This document shows positions 35,094-47,055 of a stretch of 64,000 nt of DNA, in pieces; position 1 is the first letter of the stretch; every line of letters starts with the position of its first letter. Position numbers and translations under genes: made by a program. Location of the stretch: the NCBI GenBank assembly GCA_032622095.1, contig CP136061.1:137353587-137417586 (forward strand). The letters run 5' to 3'. This DNA is from Siphonodentalium dalli. Its lineage: Eukaryota > Mollusca > Scaphopoda > Gadilida > Siphonodentaliidae. The notes under the pieces were generated by a model. That model ran no database searches, was not told the origin of the DNA, and saw only the letters and a list, made by a program, of their open reading frames with translations.

Positions 35094-37229
35094 ATTGATA
35101 TATGACTTTTGAAGCTAATAAAGCAGTCTGAATGAAGCAAACTTTCGCTGCGGAGTCCATGCAATAATCAAAATCATTTTCTTTTATACCGAGTTTCTAC
35201 TCAAGACCGTCAAATGCACTAACAGAAATAAGAGGTTGCACTTTGGTAGCTGACATATACCTCCACCGTGGCAAATTAAAACATGTTCACCAGCACTTCA
35301 TTGAAATCTTTTGTGAACATTCATCCATATTTCATTGAGATCATAACAACACAGAGTATCCCCTCCAATGGGGCTTTCCGCTGAGGCTTATTCATTTTCT
35401 GATGTAGATTATTAGAATCGGAAGATGTCTTAATCTGGCCTGTGATGACTGAATAAAACCTGCTTGAATACCAAAAATTATGGGAATTGGTTCATATTTG
35501 TTTGAGTTATCAAGCCAGACAGAACAAAATTGTGAAACATAGCCAAACTAAGGTCGATAACTCAGACAAAATGAAAATGCAAACAACATCATTAGGCACA
35601 CTTTTTAAAGCATTCATGAAAGCAAACCTCGATACCATACTTCATTCAGATATGATAACCCATGGCTGAGTTATCGGCATGAATAGACAAAGGGAAATTA
35701 TTTCCAAATAAACAAAGAAGGATAACTGTAAAATGGATATTGTGAATATCATCATTTGTTCCTCATTTGAAAGCAGTCATGATAGTGAAAGATCCTATAA
35801 CCATTTGGTTGAGATATATGCATGGACTGATAAAAAACAAACATTTCAAGATAAACAAGCAAAGAGTAAAATCCAAGATGGTGGCAGGCGGCCATGTTTT
35901 TCTTTGATAATCGTTCAAATTCAAAAGATCCCATCTCGAGTTGATCCTAAACATGCCTGTAAATTTTCAAAACATTCATCCAACAAATGTGGGCGGCAGG
36001 ATTTAAATGTAAAATTGAATATGGCTGCTGGCAGCCTTGTTTTTTCCACAGATTTTGGAACGAGAGGCCGATCACGATCGGCAGATGTTTAACCCATACC
36101 TTGGCGATAAGCGATTAGCTATTTTTTATAAATTTTATAAATCCTTACACCAACCTTTCCATGAGTGCAAAAGTTTCAACAATTCACACTTAATATAGTG
36201 ATCGTGTGAAAAATATTTAGTTATCACATTGTGTCAACAGGATTGGTAGAGGATATTAATATTTTTAAGCAAATAAACCAAATGACCCTCACTATGCAAG
36301 TCAGGGGTGTGTTCTCGTCAACTATGCCAAGAATTATAAACATAATCAATGGAAATATTTGAGTTATCAAATCGATTAGAATGGGGTTAATCTTACCCAA
36401 ACTAATGAACTGATAAACACAAAATAGTCTATAAAAAGCATGTCATTGGATTTAGAAACCCATACAATAAGTCAGTCTCAAGAATACCAGCACCATTAAT
36501 ATTACCCTGGAGCCCAAATGCAATTGAGGGAATTTCAAAATAAGACATTTCCTCTAATGATGAATATTCAATTGGTGATTTATTGAAACCCTTACTGGAT
36601 CAAAGTGAAAGGGATAATATTATATCTGTCTATCGCATAATATGTGTCTATGGAATGGTTTAATTTTAATCCCAAATCCATGCAAATCAAAAGTGGATCA
36701 CCATCAACCTGGACATAATATAGGAGAATGATAAAATGAAAAGCATCAAAACCATATGATGTGTGGAGAGGGTTAATCATTTTCAATGGCATCATATCAT
36801 GGAACAAAGGAATGTGAGGATTAATTTTTGTCCAAGATAAGACAACAGTGTCTGTAAACAACACTGTCTGTAAAACATCCCTACAAAGTAACAATGGACT
36901 GTGTTAATATTTAACTACCAGTACAGAAATCCATGCAAGTGAATGAGGAGAAACCTGGAGATATCACAGAAGAATGATTAATTGAAATTTAAAATGAGAA
37001 CATCCCTACAAATGAATAATTGACTATTCCAATTAAAACTTTAGAACTGAATGGGACAGTCCATTGAATCATGCTATGTGGTATATACAGTGGCTAAAAA
37101 TAACTAATATATTTCAATAAGACATTGCTTCTGCAGTCTCTCAGAACACATCTATTGCAGTTAAGCTGGTATTACTGGTAGTTAATTGTAATCTACCTGG
37201 GTTATCAAAAACTCAAATCTGTTCAATTC
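35094..37229. other. Repeat-derived intergenic DNA, no gene seen
   Basis: Scattered modules of the neighbouring arrays occur here (ctccaccgtggcaaatt near 35260, aaaatccaagatggtggc near 35870, atggctgctggcagcc near 36025). The rest, 36100-37200, is AT-rich with no supported feature. Confidence 0.45.
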
Positions 37230-37770
37230 TTAGTTGAAAAAGGGCCATAACTCTGGTATAACATATCAGATCTAACCCATAATCGAACTCGATCTGTATT
37301 TTTAGTTGATAAACTCACAAACAAAATTTGGTTCCTATCAGTTGAAAAATGGTTGATCTATAGAAGCATGCATGAATTCTATGTCAAAGGGCCATAACTC
37401 AAATAAAAAATATCGGATTAAACCCATTTTCGAACTTGATCTGTATTTTGGGCTGACAAACTCGCATACCAAATTTGGTTCCGATCAGATAAAAAATTTT
37501 GAGTTATGACAGCATGCATGAATTCAAAGTCGAAAAAGGGCCATAACTCCGTATAAAAAACTCGGATCAAACCCATATTCGAACTCGATCTGTATTTTGG
37601 GCTGAGAAATCCATATACAAAATTTGGTTCCGGTCGGATAGAAATTGTTCGAGTTATCGCACCATGCGTAAAGTGTCTACAGACAGACAGACAGACGGAC
37701 GGACGGACTAACGACGAGTGGTCAATCCGGACAACGACACTATGTTTACCATACTATGGTATGGGTAAAC
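37230..37770 (+). repeat. 'gggccataactc' tandem array, about 150-bp unit, three copies
   Basis: Units start near 37248, 37388 and 37538 (gggccataactc, then cccattttcgaact, then gatctgtattttgggctga, then accaaatttggttcc, then gagttat). The array ends with 'gacagacagacagacggacg' and a hairpin tail around 'taccatactatggtatgggt'. Modules like this are widespread in mollusc genomes, as I recall. Confidence 0.7.
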
Positions 37771-39480
37771 ATAAAAAACAAGAGATGGACTCTTGTGTGG
37801 GCATACCGCCTAGTGTGGGCATACCTATAACCTATGACTGATATACTCAGACAGACCCAAAAATCAAATAAACAAAAATGAATAACTATACAACGAAACA
37901 CATAAACAAAATTATTGAACATGACATTGAATGTCCTCATAGTGGTGAAACATCCATACCAAAGTTCATTGAAATCTGAGCACATACTGTTCGTTATGGC
38001 CTGAACAGACATCCGACAAACCAAAAACATTTCCAAATAAACAAAGATGGAATAACTCTAGAATGGAAAACCTGAACAAAACAATTGAACCTTCTATTGA
38101 ATGTCCTCATAGTAGTGAACATGCACATCAAATTTAATGGAGAACCGAGTACTACTGTTCAAGTTATGACCTGAACAGACATCGGACAGACCAAAAAGCC
38201 AACATTTCCAGATAAACAAAGATGAATAACTCTAGCATCGAAAACCCAACCACAACGACTTACCAAATTTCATTGAGATCCAAATACTACTGTTCAGGTA
38301 TGACCAAAAAGCCAACATTTCCAGATAAACAAAGATGAACAAGAGGGTGTGCACTCGAGTGCTAGCATACCCCCACCGTGGCAAATTCAACCCGCATTAT
38401 CCGTAAACCCAACAAAAAAGATTTTAACTTTAAAGAAAAATTCGGACTAATAATATCGATATGGTGTCACAAGAAGCTTGTACAGAAAAAATTATTCAAA
38501 TTGATTCATATTTGTTAAAGTTATTAAGTCAGACAGAATTTTATAAGTCAAAATAAGTCGAAAATGAAGTGTATAATATTACGAAAAACAGTTTGAGCCA
38601 ATCCCTAGCCACATCATGTAGAGAGGGTATTGTGAGAAGCATGTATACCCAAAAATTATTGAAATCGGTTCATATTTGTTAAAGTTATTAAGTCGGACAG
38701 AATCTTCTAAGTCAAAATAAGTCGAAAATGAGGCGTAACTTGAAAAAAAAAGGAGATTGCATACAAAAAATTATTGAAATCGGTTCATAGCTGTTCGAGT
38801 TATGAGGTCGGAACGGACGGATGGACGGCTCGACAGATGGACGGACAGGTTCAAAACAGTGTACCCCCTTTAAAAAAAGATGACAGTTCCCATCTAGAGA
38901 GATGACTAAAGACTAAAAATCCATTTTAAACTAAAGTCCCATTATCAATAAGCGCCATAACTGGAAAAAATCAATGGATAAAACCTGCTGATTGTAAATA
39001 CTCTTGCCCCCATGTTGGTTCATCAACATACCCAAGATCATTAAAATCTGACCAATGATGACCAAGATATAGAGCTTCAAAGTTGTTATGGACGGTCGAA
39101 TGGCTCGACTTACGGATGGATGGACTCATGGTTGGACGGAGCCCATTTCTATATCCCCGCCAAACTTCATTTGACTCTAAAACAGGCGATGAAAAAAACT
39201 TTCGCATCCCACACTAAATGTCAGATTAACTTGCATCCATATTCCATGGAATGCAAATAAATCAGCAACAATTTCTTAAATAAACACAATGTAATGTAGG
39301 CATGAGTTCTTTCTGTAACTAGAATACACACATTTGAGCTGCCAATACTTGTGCCCATCACCAGTTTGTCATGTTTGTTGCTTTCCAACAAAAGGTTAAA
39401 CAATGTGTACTGTGCCCTCTTTTGAAAGATCGACAGCGAATAAACATATCACAGAAAATCCTTATTATTTACAATGTTAC
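37771..39480. repeat. Further decayed dispersed-repeat modules
   Basis: Three modules can be seen. One is a duplicated 'ccaacatttccagataaac' block at 38195-38340. The second is a module starting 'gcatacccccaccgtggcaa' near 38375 with two copies of 'attattgaaatcggttcata'-type units and a 'gacggatggacgg' tail near 38820. The third is a related module ending near 39180. No coding signal. Confidence 0.5.
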
Positions 39481-39521
39481 TCTCAGGCCTGAGTATAAGG
39501 TGCCTGTCATTCGCAAAATAA

Positions 39522-39593
39522 GGTCCCCAGAGGGTGAATTTAGTGATGCTATTCCGCAGTGAGCAAGCATCACCAAATTCACCCTCTGGGGAC
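39522..39593. repeat. Hairpin, about 30-bp stem
   Basis: 'ccccagagggtgaattt' followed by 'gtgatgct' pairs with 'agcatcac' and 'aaattcaccctctgggg' across a short loop. A related unpaired half is at 51845-51875. A second, smaller hairpin follows at 39647-39689 (gttcccaa..gtgaa / ttgggaacc). Confidence 0.65.
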
Positions 39594-39809
39594 ATAATTC
39601 TGCATAGCCTCATCTGATATGGGGAGATATAGACTCAGATTAAAGTTCCCAAATGGTGAATATTGTGATGTACACCCATTGGGAACCTCGATTATACAAT
39701 GTGTCGTCTGCCAATTTGGGGATATAGAATAACTAAAAAAGAAATAGAATCTATGTGAAGAAGTTTCTATAGAAATTTGATTTACAGAGAAGATGAGGCC
39801 AAAGCAGAA

Positions 39810-40835
39810 TGACTCCACAACAAATTTCATGATCAGACGAACACTCCGGCCTGTAGCCCGTGCAAATAGTTTGAATTTTGAAATCCAAGATGGCAGCTGG
39901 CGGCCATATTTTTTACCAAATGACCCCAAAATGATTCGTTCCCATCTGCATGTCATTGTCAACAGCCATGACAAATTTCATAATGATCCGACCAAAGGTA
40001 CGACTTGTAGCATGTGCCAAAGGATTTAGTCATGCAAAGAGTAAAATCCAAGATGGCTACCAGCGGCCATGTTTTATGGCCAAATGAACCCTAAATGACT
40101 TGTTCCCATCTACATGTCAATAATAACATCCCCGACAAATTTCATGATGATCCAACCGAAGGTACGAACCGGAGCCCATGCCAAAGGATTCAGTCATGCA
40201 AAGAGTAAAATCCAAGATGGCTGTCGGCAGCCATGTTTTAATGCTGAATGAACCCAAAATGACTCGTTCCCATCTACATGTCAATATTAATATCCATGAC
40301 AAATTTATTGATGAACAGTTCGGCCTGTAGCCCGTGCTAATGGATTGATTTTCAAAATCCAAGATGGCCACTGACAGTCATGGTTTTTTGCCGAATGACA
40401 CCAAAATTTCATGATGATCTGACCAAAGGTACGACCTGTGGCCCATGCCAAAGGATTTAGTCATGCAAAGAGTAAAATCCAAGATGGCTGCTGGCCCCAA
40501 AAATGACTCGTTTCCCATCTACATATCAATATTAACATCCATGACAAATTTCATGATGATCAGACGAACAGTAAGACCTGTAGTCCTTGCTGATGGATTG
40601 AATTTTGAAATCCAAGATGGCCACTGGTGGCCATATTTTTTTGCTGAATGACCCCAAAATGACATGTTGCCATCTACATGTCAATGTCAACAGCTATGAC
40701 AAATTTCATAATGATCGAGACCAAAGGTACGACCTGTAGGAAATTTTTGACGCACTGACACACACGCGGACAACGGATACCAAGCCATGGCAATAGCTCA
40801 AACTTTACAAAGTAAAGTTGAGCTAAAAACCATGA
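39810..40835 (+). repeat. 'aaatccaagatggc' tandem array, second block
   Basis: About six units of the family seen at 32905-35093 (word starts near 39883, 40048, 40210, 40358, 40478 and 40611). The block ends with the same tail: gacaaacggatacc-like word, catggcaatagctcaaact and the hairpin 'ctttacaaagtaaagttgag'. The shared tail in both blocks marks the true 3' end of the repeat. Confidence 0.75.
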
Positions 40836-41636
40836 AAACTGGGCAGCCACGATGATATGCTTCTTTATATTATCAATACAGTGAAGTGATATTGGTCTCC
40901 CATATCACATTGTGTTGAGATGGCAAGATCCATGCAGGATCAATGAGAATAGATTTGCAAACCAATATTGTTTCAATGTAGTGATAATGTGTTCATTACA
41001 TGAATTATATGTCTATGGGCATTGAACTTGGCTAAATGTGTTTATGGAGAATAACAAACACGAAAGATGAGAAAGCAAACTTGTAAACACTACAATGTCA
41101 ATTTCATTGAATGAGCAGATCTGTTGTGTAGGATCGCTTTTTATCGAAACGCACAGGTAACATCATCTCTCAAATCACATAACCATATTCAGTGTGGTAC
41201 CGATGCCAACCGTAGAATTTGATATCCTTTACATTTAATTTATGTTATCGCAAACCTATAATAGAGTAAATTTGTTTCAATTAGAAAATTAAGTCAGCAA
41301 ATTTTTTGTTTCACTTTCACCTTACAGTTATTTGATTAAATAATTATATAATTATGACAGTGGGGTTATATTTTTATAGATCGCGGAATTGGCGGTTATT
41401 CTATATTCTGTGTACATCTGTGAGAAAGATACAATGCATTTTCTGATTAATTTTGCCATCATGTTTTCATAATTGAATATCACAAATTCTCCGCTTGTTG
41501 GTTCGCAGAAGAAAATAGTTCTGTCATTTCAGTCGCATGCTACGGATTTGGAAAACCACACTGTGGTTGCTGAGAATCCAGAAATTTAAACGAATATTGT
41601 CTTATTTTGCTGAGAAAAACCAGTTATATAATAATA
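40836..41636. other. AT-rich 3' flank of the 9-residue-repeat gene
   Basis: No exon or repeat is supported. As the gene ending at 41637 is on the minus strand, its 3' UTR should lie here. I found no canonical AATAAA on the minus strand close to the stop. Confidence 0.4.
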
Positions 41637-42721
41637 TCAGCTGGTATCGCTGATTAAATTGAAGAGGCATTTTGGACAGGCCTTTGGTCCTTTTCTGCTG
41701 TAGTAACTTTTAACTAAGTCCCCACACAGTATTGTCCTTGAAATGTTTGTCAATGCTTCATCTATGAACAAAGTGGAAATATGAATGTGGAATGTTCTTC
41801 GAGAACAGTGGTGCCCACAGCTAAAAATAACACTGTCAATATCACCATTAATATCATGACTGGAGGTATTGTCTCCCTTCGCTATAATCAAATTCTCTGT
41901 ATTTGAAGATTCTGTATCACGATTCATCAAAATATCTTGCCATATATCTCCCTCAACGTTATCAGGAACTGATAAGTTAAGGGAATCATGTTTCTTTATA
42001 CTATCCAGATCTCCATGATTCTTTATACTATCTGGATCTCCATGATTCTTCATACTATCTGGATCTCCATGATTCTTTATACTATCTGGATCTCCATGAT
42101 TTTTCATACTATCTGGATCTCCATGACTCTTCATAATATACAGATCTTCTTGATTCTTTATACTATCTGGATCTCCATGATTTTTCATACTATCTGGATC
42201 TCCATGACTCTTCATAATATACAGATCTTCTTGATTCTTTATACTATCTGGATCTCCATGCATAATATACTGATCTCCATGATTCTTCATACTAATCTGG
42301 ATCTCCATGCATAATATACGGATCTTCTTGATTCTTCATACTATCTGGATCTCCATGCATAATATACCGATCTCCATTATTCTTCATACTATCTGGATCT
42401 CCATGACTCTTCTCACTATACGGATCTTCTTGGTTCTTCAGACTATCTGGATTTCTATTCGTATCTCCATTATCTGGATCTCCATGATTATTCATACTAT
42501 CTGGATCTCCACGACTCTTCATACTATTCAGATCTCCTTGGTTCTTCATACTATACAGATCTCCTGAAGGAATTGTGGTATGAGATTCCTCAACCAAGTG
42601 AATTCTGATTCCATTCTCTTCAATACCGAGGATGACCTTTGACAGAACTTTCAACTTGAGTTTTGTTGAGAAGAACCTTTGGACGTCTAAAGTTATCCCT
42701 GACTCATTACCTCGTCCTCTG
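41637..42721 (-). CDS. 3' terminal exon: protein with about twenty 9-residue repeats and Cys/His C-terminus (frameshifted)
   Basis: The exon starts after a strong minus-strand acceptor (ccttattttttccag, AG at 42723-42722). It opens with RGRGNESGITLDVQRFFSTK and VILGIEENGIRIHLVEE, then runs into 27-bp tandem repeats encoding variants of HGDPDSMKN. After the repeats come SLNLSVPDNVEGDIWQDI and a C-terminus with a CGHH, a YYSRKG and an ACPKC motif, spaced like a RING- or zinc-knuckle-type metal-binding end. The stop is at 41637. One extra base near 42291-42296, within a repeat unit, shifts the frame, so as given the exon is broken there. This could be a sequencing error, an allele or decay. Upstream exons should lie to the right. 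The gene is not recognised. Confidence 0.65.
41985..42560 (-). repeat. 27-bp coding minisatellite (9-residue unit HGDPDSMKN)
   Basis: The plus-strand unit is 'catgattcttcatactatct' followed by 'ggatctc'. Variants alternate in a higher-order pattern (a unit giving QEDLYIMKS alternates with HGDPDSMKN/IKN), so blocks of two or three units were duplicated together. All but one unit keep multiples of three, which fits coding constraint. Confidence 0.85.
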
Positions 42722-42723
42722 CT

Positions 42724-43854
42724 GGAAAAAATAAGGAAAATAATTTACTTTTTACATGATCCTACTCTTATTCCATTCAATAAACCCATTCTATAAATTG
42801 TGATATTTGACTTCCGGTTTGTCTTCTGTTTACATTCCGTACTTCTCAAAATACTGTGGCTTCCAAGATTTTCCAAAAAGCTATAATGAATGAAGAGTTA
42901 TGTCAATAAATATACGCCATGAAATACGCCAACAAGTCTTTATTTATCTGGGACTATTTCTTTACATGGGCAAACTATACATAGTTACGTGAAGCATCAT
43001 TGCCAAGGGCTCGGTCCATACCTAATTTACTGGACGTGTTTTGTAAATTCTGCTATAAACAGGGGACTCGTTGCAGATCCTCTATTTACACAGAGGGTTT
43101 ACACTCGGTTTAAAAACACCTGATAGTTCTTCCATTATTTAGGTCAGATGCAGGATTCTCAACGGTACCAGTACCGGTAACGAAAGCGTCGGTACTTGGA
43201 CAATTTTCACAGTACCGGTACTGAGGTGTCGAGATTACTTGATTTATATGCAAACCTGATTTGGAACTCACCCCAAGTTCAGACCAAAACGGAAGGTGCA
43301 ATACGATCTATCGGTAGTTGCAGAGTACGTATTTTGTCGCGAAGATGGATAATTTAAATTACACACATCGTCTGCGTATATCATTGGGAACCATGGTAGC
43401 CTCAACCCAAAGTGACCATATAGCGATGCTTCTATGAGTATAGAAACATAAACATACTGTGACCTAAACATAAAAGATAATTACAAATGACCAATTGCTG
43501 ACTGACCGGAGTCACAATTTTAGTAGTCAGTGAACCTGTGTTCGTGAATATATTAACTGTTCCATCATCAATTATATTCGATTGCTGAGGAAGCTTTTTC
43601 AATCACTTTATAAAAACACCAAGCAGAAAAGCTTTACCGACCAGCCAACCATCTTGAATCTTCGCTACATATCATATTCATTTTTATTCAATGACGTTGC
43701 CTGTTACCAATTTGGATATAAAATAGATTACATTTATGGCGACTATATATACGTCATCTCTGCCCATTCGATCACAATGTTTTACAGTCACCTAAATTCA
43801 AGTCACGCAGATTGTACACATATATCGTCGACTCATCAATTGAGACTGTCAGTA
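42724..43854. other. Presumed intron or upstream region of the minus-strand gene; no exon resolved
   Basis: A short palindromic cluster of GGTACC and ACCGGT words lies at 43164-43225 and resembles the GGTATACC arrays at 22-27 kb. I could not identify the preceding exon. Confidence 0.35.
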
Positions 43855-44092
43855 CCGGTGTAACAGGATATCTCCCCTCCTGGATATCTTCCCCCCCACC
43901 CTGGATATCTCCCCCCCCCCCCCCATGTACGACTAAAAATAATTTCACTCATTTGATATTATTAATTTTTTTTTTATTTTTAAAAAAAGTGACAAAATTA
44001 TTGTTTTCACGAATTTGATTGTCTGTTCATTGACCAGAATTTTTTTTTCTTTTTTAATTCAATTTTTTTCTTTTCTTTCAAATGTCCAGGCT

Positions 44093-45792
44093 TCCCCCAC
44101 CCCAAACCCTGACTCAAAAAACTTGTTCTCAGAAGAAGTTAATTTCTCGGTCTTTCATGACTATATAAAGCAAAAGAAGCGATAAAACCATAAGATTATT
44201 TTTTTGTCATGTAGGTGCTGGGTGGGGGACCTGGACCTGGACCTTGACATCTCCCCCCCCCCAAACCCTGACTCAAAAAACTTTTTCTCAGAAGAAGTTA
44301 ATTTCTCGCTGTTTCACGACTATATAAAGCAAAACAAGCAATAAATCCATACAATGATTTATTTGTCATGTAGGTGCTGGGTGGGGGGAGATATCCTGAC
44401 CTGGACATCTCCCCCCCCACCCCAAACCCTGACTCAAACAACTTTCTCTTGGAGAAGCTAATTTCTCGCTGTTTCATCTCATATATATTTTGAAGACCTC
44501 TGTCTGTCTGTCTGTTTGTCATTAATACAAATCTATGATTCTCGACCGATCGCGACGAAACTTGGTACGTGTTTGTAGTTTGACCAGGCGGTGGTCGTTG
44601 TCGTATTGGCGAGCCCGTGCGACGCCCGTGCAGCGCATGCGCAGACGAGATCTCGGAAACGGGTGGAGCTATCGACTTGAAATTTGGTATGTGAATGTAT
44701 CTTGCCCCGAATACGAATTTTATCGGGTCGCCGAGCCCGTGCGACGCCAGCTTCGCGCATGCGCAGACGAGATCTCGGAAACGGGTGGAGCTATCGACTT
44801 GAAATTTGGTATGTGAATGTATCTTGCCCCGGATACGAATTTTATCAGGTCGCCGAGTCCGTGCGACGCCAGCTTCGCGCATGCGCAGACCAGATCTCGG
44901 AAACGGGTGGAGCTATTGACTTGAAATTTGGTTTTTGAATAGCCCGGACAACGTCGGGCTGGGTAGAGCTATCAACTTGAAATTTGGTTTTTGAATAGCC
45001 CGGACAACGTCGGGCTCATCGGCTAGTTACTATATAAAGCAAAAAAGTGATAAAACCATAAGATGATTTTTTTGTCATGTAGGTGCGGGGTGGGTGGGGG
45101 GGAGATATCCTGACCTGGACATCCCAACCCACCCCCCCCCCCCCACCCCAAACCCTGACTCAAAAAACTTGTTCTCAGAAGAAGTTAATTTCTCGCTGTT
45201 TCATGACTATATAAAGCAAAACAAGCGATAAAACCATAAGATTATTTTTTTGTCATGTAGGTGCTGGTTGGGGGGAAGATATCCTGACCTGAACTTCTTC
45301 CCCCCCCCCCCCCACCCCAAACCCTGACTAAAAAAACTTGTTCTCAGAAGAAGTTAATTTCTTGCTGTTTCATGACTATATAAAGCAAAACGAGCGATAA
45401 AACCATAAGATTATTTTTTTTCATGTAGGTGCTGGGTGGGGGGGGGGGGGGGGGGGGGGAGATATCCTGACCTGGACATCCCCCCCCCCCACCAAACCCC
45501 GACTCAAAAAACTTTTTCTCAGAAGAAGTTAATTTCTCACTGTTTCACGACTATATAAAGTAAAACAAGCAATAAATCCATACAATGATTTATTTGTCAT
45601 GTAGGTGCTGGGTGGGGGGAGATATCCTGACCTGGACATCTCCCCCCCACCCCAAACCCTGACTCAAACAACTTTCTCTTGGAGAAGCTAATTTCTCGCT
45701 GTTTCATTACTATATAAAGGCAAAATAAGTGATAAAACCATAAGATGATTTTTTTGTCATGTAGGTGCGGGGTGGGGGGGGGGGTGGAATAT
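44093..45792 (+). repeat. Tandem array, about 160-175 bp unit, seven copies
   Basis: 'ccctgactcaaa' marks units near 44107, 44268, 44428, 45152, 45325, 45497 and 45655. Each unit continues with gaagaagttaatttctcg, 'gctgtttca', 'actatataaagc', 'tcatgtaggtgc' and then G- and C-runs. The 724-bp gap between the third and fourth markers is one unit plus the 550-bp Helitron. Confidence 0.85.
44477..45026 (+). mobile_element. Non-autonomous Helitron inserted in the tandem array
   Basis: The element begins with TC (TCTCATATATATTTTGAAG) and ends with CTAG (45023-45026). A hairpin (agcccggacaacgtcgggct) stands about 7 bases before the end. The insertion lies between host A (44476) and host T (45027) with no duplication. 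A sister array unit at 45700-45716 shows the uninterrupted site 'gctgtttcattactat'. Inside are three copies of an about 130-bp unit (gagatctcggaaacgggtgg) and a duplicated terminal hairpin. These features are diagnostic of Helitrons. No Rep/helicase is encoded. Confidence 0.85.
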
Positions 45793-45904
45793 CCAAGCCT
45801 GGACGTTTGAAAGAAAAGAAAAAAATTGAATTAAAAAAAACATTTTTCTGGTCATTTCATGAACAGACAATCCAATTTTGTCACTTTAAAAAAAAAGAAG
45901 GAAT

Positions 45905-46838
45905 TAGTCTGTCAAAAAAATATTTTAAAAATCGCGGAAATATCCGAAGTAAGTCACGTGAGTGCGATCACATGACCACCACGCGGTCACATGACCGATC
46001 ATCTGCATCGACGCTCACCGGTGACAGCGACGGGCGGAGCTTGAAATAATTCCGCCAATCGCGTAACGAGTTGATAAATTACGCCGGTTAATTACCTAAG
46101 CCTTTACGATAAACAGCGATCACGCCACCCCAAAACCACCCACTTAAAAAAAAAATGAAAAAAAAAATGTTTAATGTGCTGAATTTGATCTGGATTTGCT
46201 AGAATGTTGGATTATATAACGAATAATGATGGCTAAAATGCACTTTGAGGCGATAAAGGTTGTTTGAAATTAGATTAATTTATGCAGAAATGCAATGAGC
46301 GAGCGGAATTTCGGGCGAAACTAATTTAACTGTTTCTGAAAGAATACAAGTTAGGCCATATGCTTTCTTCTTCGTTGTATGGTACCAATTTCTGAAGCTA
46401 GTTTACACACTAGTGTAATCCCGTAGTGCGCTATATGAGTACAATTAAACACAAATGGGGTGTGATAAAAAATATGGTGGTTATTATACTAGTACATGTA
46501 TCATGACGGCTTATATTCGTCATAATAATGTACCTGCCTGTTTCTTCACACGAAACATTTTGTGTGGAGAAGTGCACGACTGTGAGCAGCTTGCTAAAAT
46601 CCTTCCAGTCAAGATCGATAAGTGCGTAAACAAAATAATTCACTCGAATACACAACAGACTGTTGAAACTACAATAATTATTAGTTAGGCTGCAGTTTGG
46701 CATAACGCCATTTTTTTTAATTGAAGGCTAGCCTGGCATTGTTTTTCAGTTTGTGTTTGTTCGTTTTATTTTACGTTTTGATGTCACATATTGACTTTCT
46801 AGAGAGGATTTTTTTGAATTGTTAGCATAGAAAAAATC
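45905..46838. other. Interior of the 4.2-kb element, no gene seen
   Basis: The stretch carries GC-rich sequence near 45950-46040 (cacgtgagtgcgatcacatg region) and then AT-rich DNA. The open frames at 46431-46703 overlap on both strands and are not persuasive. Confidence 0.4.
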
Positions 46839-47055
46839 CAATGATTGCCTCTAATAAAGAGCGTCCATGTTTTCGTCGTGGTGTAGACAATAAAGAGCGT
46901 TCTCAATTATGAACGTGCTCTATTTCGATATGTCATGGGTGATTTTGTATGTGGTATCATAATATTGTGACATTTAAATATAAAGAGCGTCCATGCTTCC
47001 GTCTCCCAAAAGCGGTAGACAATAAAGAGCGTTCTAAATTACACTGTGTTGTCTT
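46839..47055 (+). repeat. Direct repeat pair with AATAAAGAGCGTCC / AATAAAGAGCGTTC motifs
   Basis: Two blocks about 127 bp apart share the order 'taaagagcgtccatg', 'ttccgtc'-type word, 'gtagacaataaagagcgtt', 'ctaaatta'-type word (46853-46908 and 46980-47042). The same motif occurs elsewhere in the window. Confidence 0.65.

Larger units (their letters stand above)
43978..45904. repeat. Inner fold-back: about 115-bp arms enclosing a tandem array
   Basis: 43978-44092 (gtgacaaaatt, gattgtctgttcat, aattcaatttttttctttt, ctttcaaatgtccaggct) is matched inverted by 45793-45904. The array of 44093-45792 forms the loop. Confidence 0.7.

Noticed and set aside
43164-43225. Cluster of GGTACC/ACCGGT palindromic words
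   Set aside because: Similar in style to the 22-27 kb arrays but too short, and lacking the CCCATATA tip, to be called a copy.
44298-44882. 194-codon minus-strand open frame
   Set aside because: It lies in the repeat body of a Helitron and the adjoining array unit; the repeated REAGVARTRRPDKIRIRGK pieces reflect the tandem DNA repeat, not a protein family.
46431-46703. Overlapping open frames on both strands near 46.5 kb
   Set aside because: Some protein-like composition, but no splice context or recognisable motif, and both strands are equally open.
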